DNA of 5,837 nt from an uncultured Thalassolituus sp. Lineage in GTDB: Bacteria > Pseudomonadota > Gammaproteobacteria > Pseudomonadales > Oceanobacteraceae. The stretch covers positions 1-5,837 of the forward strand of contig CAJXIT010000234.1 in the NCBI GenBank assembly GCA_913054055.1. The letters run 5' to 3'. The stretch's first letter is position 1, and every line of letters begins with the position of its first letter. Under the pieces are notes generated by a model that worked only from the letters and a program-made list of their open reading frames with translations, did not search any database and was not told the origin of the DNA. Position numbers and translations under genes: made by a program. This document shows positions 5,764 through 5,837 of the stretch, in pieces.

Positions 5764-5837
5764 GCATGATAGTCTGGAATGCCCTTTGCTCTATGGATTT
5801 GAATCTCCACTAGCAAATAATAGATAGCCGTATGTCT
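5727..5837 (-). CDS. Possible 3' end of an unidentified minus-strand gene (partial)
   Basis: On the minus strand a frame is open from the window edge for 36 codons and stops with TGA at 5727-5729. The readable end includes AKGIPDYHAFKYAGCKRVTL, which I do not recognise. Support comes from context: the stop is three bases before a hairpin with a minus-strand T-tract, a usual arrangement for a gene convergent with the activator. Against it, 36 codons is short enough to be open by chance, and the same stretch contains repeats and a sigma-54-like element that suggest a regulatory region. The 5' part lies outside the window. Confidence 0.4.
   Translation of the reverse strand, partial: RHTAIYYLLVEIQIHRAKGIPDYHAFKYAGCKRVTL
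5774..5790 (+). promoter_or_regulatory. Possible sigma-54 (-24/-12) promoter
   Basis: CTGGAATG (5774-5781), four bases, then TTGCT (5786-5790) matches the YTGGCACG-N4-TTGCW consensus at all but two informative positions. It keeps the essential GG (5776-5777) and GC (5788-5789) with exactly ten bases between. A start would be expected near 5801, with the transcript leaving the window to the right. Location just after a sigma-54 activator gene is favourable. It would lie inside the possible minus-strand coding end, so the two calls compete. Confidence 0.35.

Noticed and set aside
1..5837. A new defence, mobile or biosynthetic system.
   Set aside because: All complete genes belong to recognisable metabolic, haem-protein or regulatory families. 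There are no transposases, integrases, toxin-antitoxin pairs, CRISPR repeats or clustered unknown genes.

Overview
The window looks like chromosomal DNA of a moderately AT-rich gammaproteobacterium, probably a marine member of the Oceanospirillales/Alteromonadales type. This rests on compact genes with mostly AT-leaning codons, a succinyl-CoA:3-oxoacid CoA-transferase pair, a Tll0287-like haem protein and a PAS-containing sigma-54 activator. The taxonomic call is an inference from gene content, not a database match. I see no transposase, integrase, CRISPR array, tRNA or rRNA.

Layout: (1) 128-1489, a two-gene operon for the A and B subunits of a 3-oxoacid CoA-transferase, preceded by a perfect TATAAT element inside a 7-bp inverted repeat and followed by a long perfect hairpin. 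(2) 1762-2487, a protein with a degenerate metallo-beta-lactamase-like (DUF4336-like) fold, with its own plausible sigma-70 promoter. (3) 2639-3403, a classical NAD-type short-chain dehydrogenase, separated from the previous gene by a second long hairpin and ended by a clear bidirectional terminator. (4) 3453-3995 on the minus strand, an exported single-haem Tll0287-like (DUF3365) protein. (5) 4222-5673, a sigma-54-dependent activator (PAS, AAA+, Fis-type helix-turn-helix), divergent from the haem gene. (6) 5674-5837, a dense stretch with a minus-strand terminator, palindromes, a near-perfect direct repeat, a possible sigma-54 promoter and a possible 3' end of a minus-strand gene.

How they may work together: the CoA-transferase activates acetoacetate to acetoacetyl-CoA using succinyl-CoA. 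The dehydrogenase could act in related oxidation of hydroxy compounds, but it lacks the residues I would expect of a true 3-hydroxybutyrate dehydrogenase, so a ketone-body pathway is not shown. The sigma-54 activator has no visible -24/-12 target in front of any complete gene here. The best match lies just beyond its own 3' end, pointing out of the window. An 11-bp motif, CGATATTTCGC, occurs both in the intergenic region before the activator gene and directly after it, and is the most testable regulatory lead.

The coding content is ordinary metabolism plus one regulator. I do not find convincing evidence of a new multi-gene system. The points worth a second look are regulatory or concern single proteins.
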